Source of the DNA: Bosea sp. RAC05 | Lineage (GTDB): Bacteria; Pseudomonadota; Alphaproteobacteria; Rhizobiales; Beijerinckiaceae | Direction: 5' to 3' | Length of the DNA: 64,000 bases | Assembly (NCBI RefSeq): GCF_001713455.1 | Contig: NZ_CP016464.1 | Span: 2,714,001-2,778,000 of the forward strand | Shown: positions 63,508-64,000 of the stretch, piece after piece | Layout: every line of letters begins with the position of its first letter | Position numbering within the stretch: position 1 is the first letter of the stretch | Notes under the pieces: generated by a model | The model's database searches: none | Seen by the model: the letters and a program-made list of their open reading frames with translations, nothing else | Told to the model about the DNA's origin: nothing | Made by a program: the position numbers and the translations under genes

Positions 63508-64000
63508 ATGACCGAATTGCCACGCATCGCGCATCACCCCTCGACCTGCCCGCATGACTGCCCCTCGGCCTGTTCGCTGGAGGTGGAGGTCATCGACGGG
63601 CGCAGCATCGGCCGGGTCCGCGGCAGCAAGCGGCAGAGCTACACCGATGGCGTGATCTGCGCGAAGGTCGCCCGCTATGCCGAGCGGATCCACCATCCCG
63701 ACCGGCTGCTGCATCCCCTGCGCCGCACCGGCCCCAAGGGCTCCGGGCAGTTCGCGCGCATCTCCTGGGACGCGGCGCTGGACGAGATCGCGCAGCGCTT
63801 CCTCGCCATCGAAGCGGAGCACGGGGCGGACGCCGTCTGGCCCTACTACTATGCCGGCACCATGGGCCTGGTGATGCGCGATGGCATCAACCGCCTGCGC
63901 CATGCCAAGCGCTATTCCGGCCAGTATTCGACGATCTGCACCACCACGGCCTGGACCGGCTTCATCGCCGGCACGGGCCGCCTCGCCGGGCCGGACCCGC
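63508..64000 (+). CDS. Molybdopterin-dependent oxidoreductase, DMSO-reductase family (5' part; runs off the window)
   Basis: The first 164 residues of a long enzyme whose frame is still open at the window end. TCPHDCPSACSLEVEV near residue 13, with a further Cys in DGVICAKVARY near 50, supplies the N-terminal [4Fe-4S] cluster of the family. HPDRLLHPLRRTGPKGSGQFARISWDAAL near 64-92 (by position) is the usual next segment, and YYYAGTMGLVMRDGINRLRH near 112 follows. There is no Tat signal, so it is probably cytoplasmic, like formate-dehydrogenase H-type or assimilatory enzymes. GAAGGGGCT precedes this ATG; an in-frame ATG 18 bases earlier is possible. Confidence 0.9.
   Translation, partial: MTELPRIAHHPSTCPHDCPSACSLEVEVIDGRSIGRVRGSKRQSYTDGVICAKVARYAERIHHPDRLLHPLRRTGPKGSGQFARISWDAALDEIAQRFLAIEAEHGADAVWPYYYAGTMGLVMRDGINRLRHAKRYSGQYSTICTTTAWTGFIAGTGRLAGPDP

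Noticed and set aside
1..64000. tRNA genes, CRISPR arrays, insertion sequences, integrase or phage genes.
   Set aside because: The intergenic gaps over about 100 bases were read for T-loop sequences, regular direct repeats and transposase fragments, and nothing convincing was seen. This was a reading by eye, not a covariance-model scan.

Overview
The window is chromosomal DNA of very high G+C content, almost fully coding, from an alphaproteobacterium. Supporting signs are a DnaE2-type error-prone polymerase, an alphaproteobacterial set of housekeeping genes (topA, pyrB, a PyrC-like gene, plsY, dprA, ruvX, gatCAB, ndk), short palindromic intergenic repeats, and GTG/TTG starts with GGAG-type ribosome sites. 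The overall style suggests order Hyphomicrobiales, perhaps Bosea or a relative. The genus is a guess from memory of gene content, not from any search. I see no prophage, integrase, transposase, CRISPR array, rRNA or tRNA.

Layout. 1-2.2 kb: 3' part of dnaE2. 2.4-10.9 kb: a peptide/nickel-type ABC importer with two tandem paralogous binding proteins, two permeases and two ATPases, then an SDR gene broken by one base. 10.9-11.6 kb: an EF-hand protein. 11.7-19.75 kb: an aromatic acyl-CoA catabolic island. A six-gene leftward operon (SDR, MarR regulator, enoyl-CoA hydratase, acyl-CoA dehydrogenase, benzoate/2-aminobenzoate-type CoA ligase, RidA) diverges from a two-domain flavoprotein of the 2-aminobenzoyl-CoA monooxygenase/reductase type. 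A 28-bp perfect palindrome covers the flavoprotein promoter. 19.8-23.6 kb: a small exported protein, a VOC ring-cleaving dioxygenase, a DUF2778 protein and a DUF6152/DUF6644 pair.

23.6-35.5 kb is mostly housekeeping: topA, a serine hydrolase, pyrB, a two-helix membrane protein, a dihydroorotase homologue lacking its metal-binding HxH, a lipoprotein, plsY, dprA, a small unknown protein, an AEC transporter, an exported Tyr/Arg-rich protein and ruvX. 35.6-42.2 kb is a 3-sulfolactate utilisation cluster: a Bug-type binding protein, a GntR regulator with a 14-bp operator, SuyA, SuyB, a YeiH-family exporter, and the SlcC and ComC dehydrogenases. The two dehydrogenases of opposite stereospecificity would convert (S)- to (R)-sulfolactate through sulfopyruvate. 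SuyAB would release pyruvate and sulfite, and the exporter would remove the sulfite. A ParD/ParE-type toxin-antitoxin pair abuts comC tail to tail.

42.9-64 kb: adenine deaminase, an UPF0173 metallo-hydrolase, gatC-gatA, a YiaW/YiaV-like membrane protein and HlyD pair, a glycine-rich-domain protein, an RND efflux pump (permease carrying a one-base frameshift) with its adaptor, gatB, two GNAT acetyltransferases, a zinc alcohol dehydrogenase, a glutathione S-transferase, a DUF2147 protein, a Sel1-like protein, an unknown protein, ndk, a MipA/OmpV outer-membrane protein and the start of a molybdopterin oxidoreductase.

The least explained stretch is 59.99-60.31 kb, a 550-bp gap between genes. It holds three nested perfect helices and, about 160 bp away, a strong minus-strand terminator, so it may encode a structured RNA that I cannot assign to a known family. 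Several intergenic gaps carry REP-like palindromic repeats ending in GTCATCC/GGATGAC, including one reduced to 22 bp.
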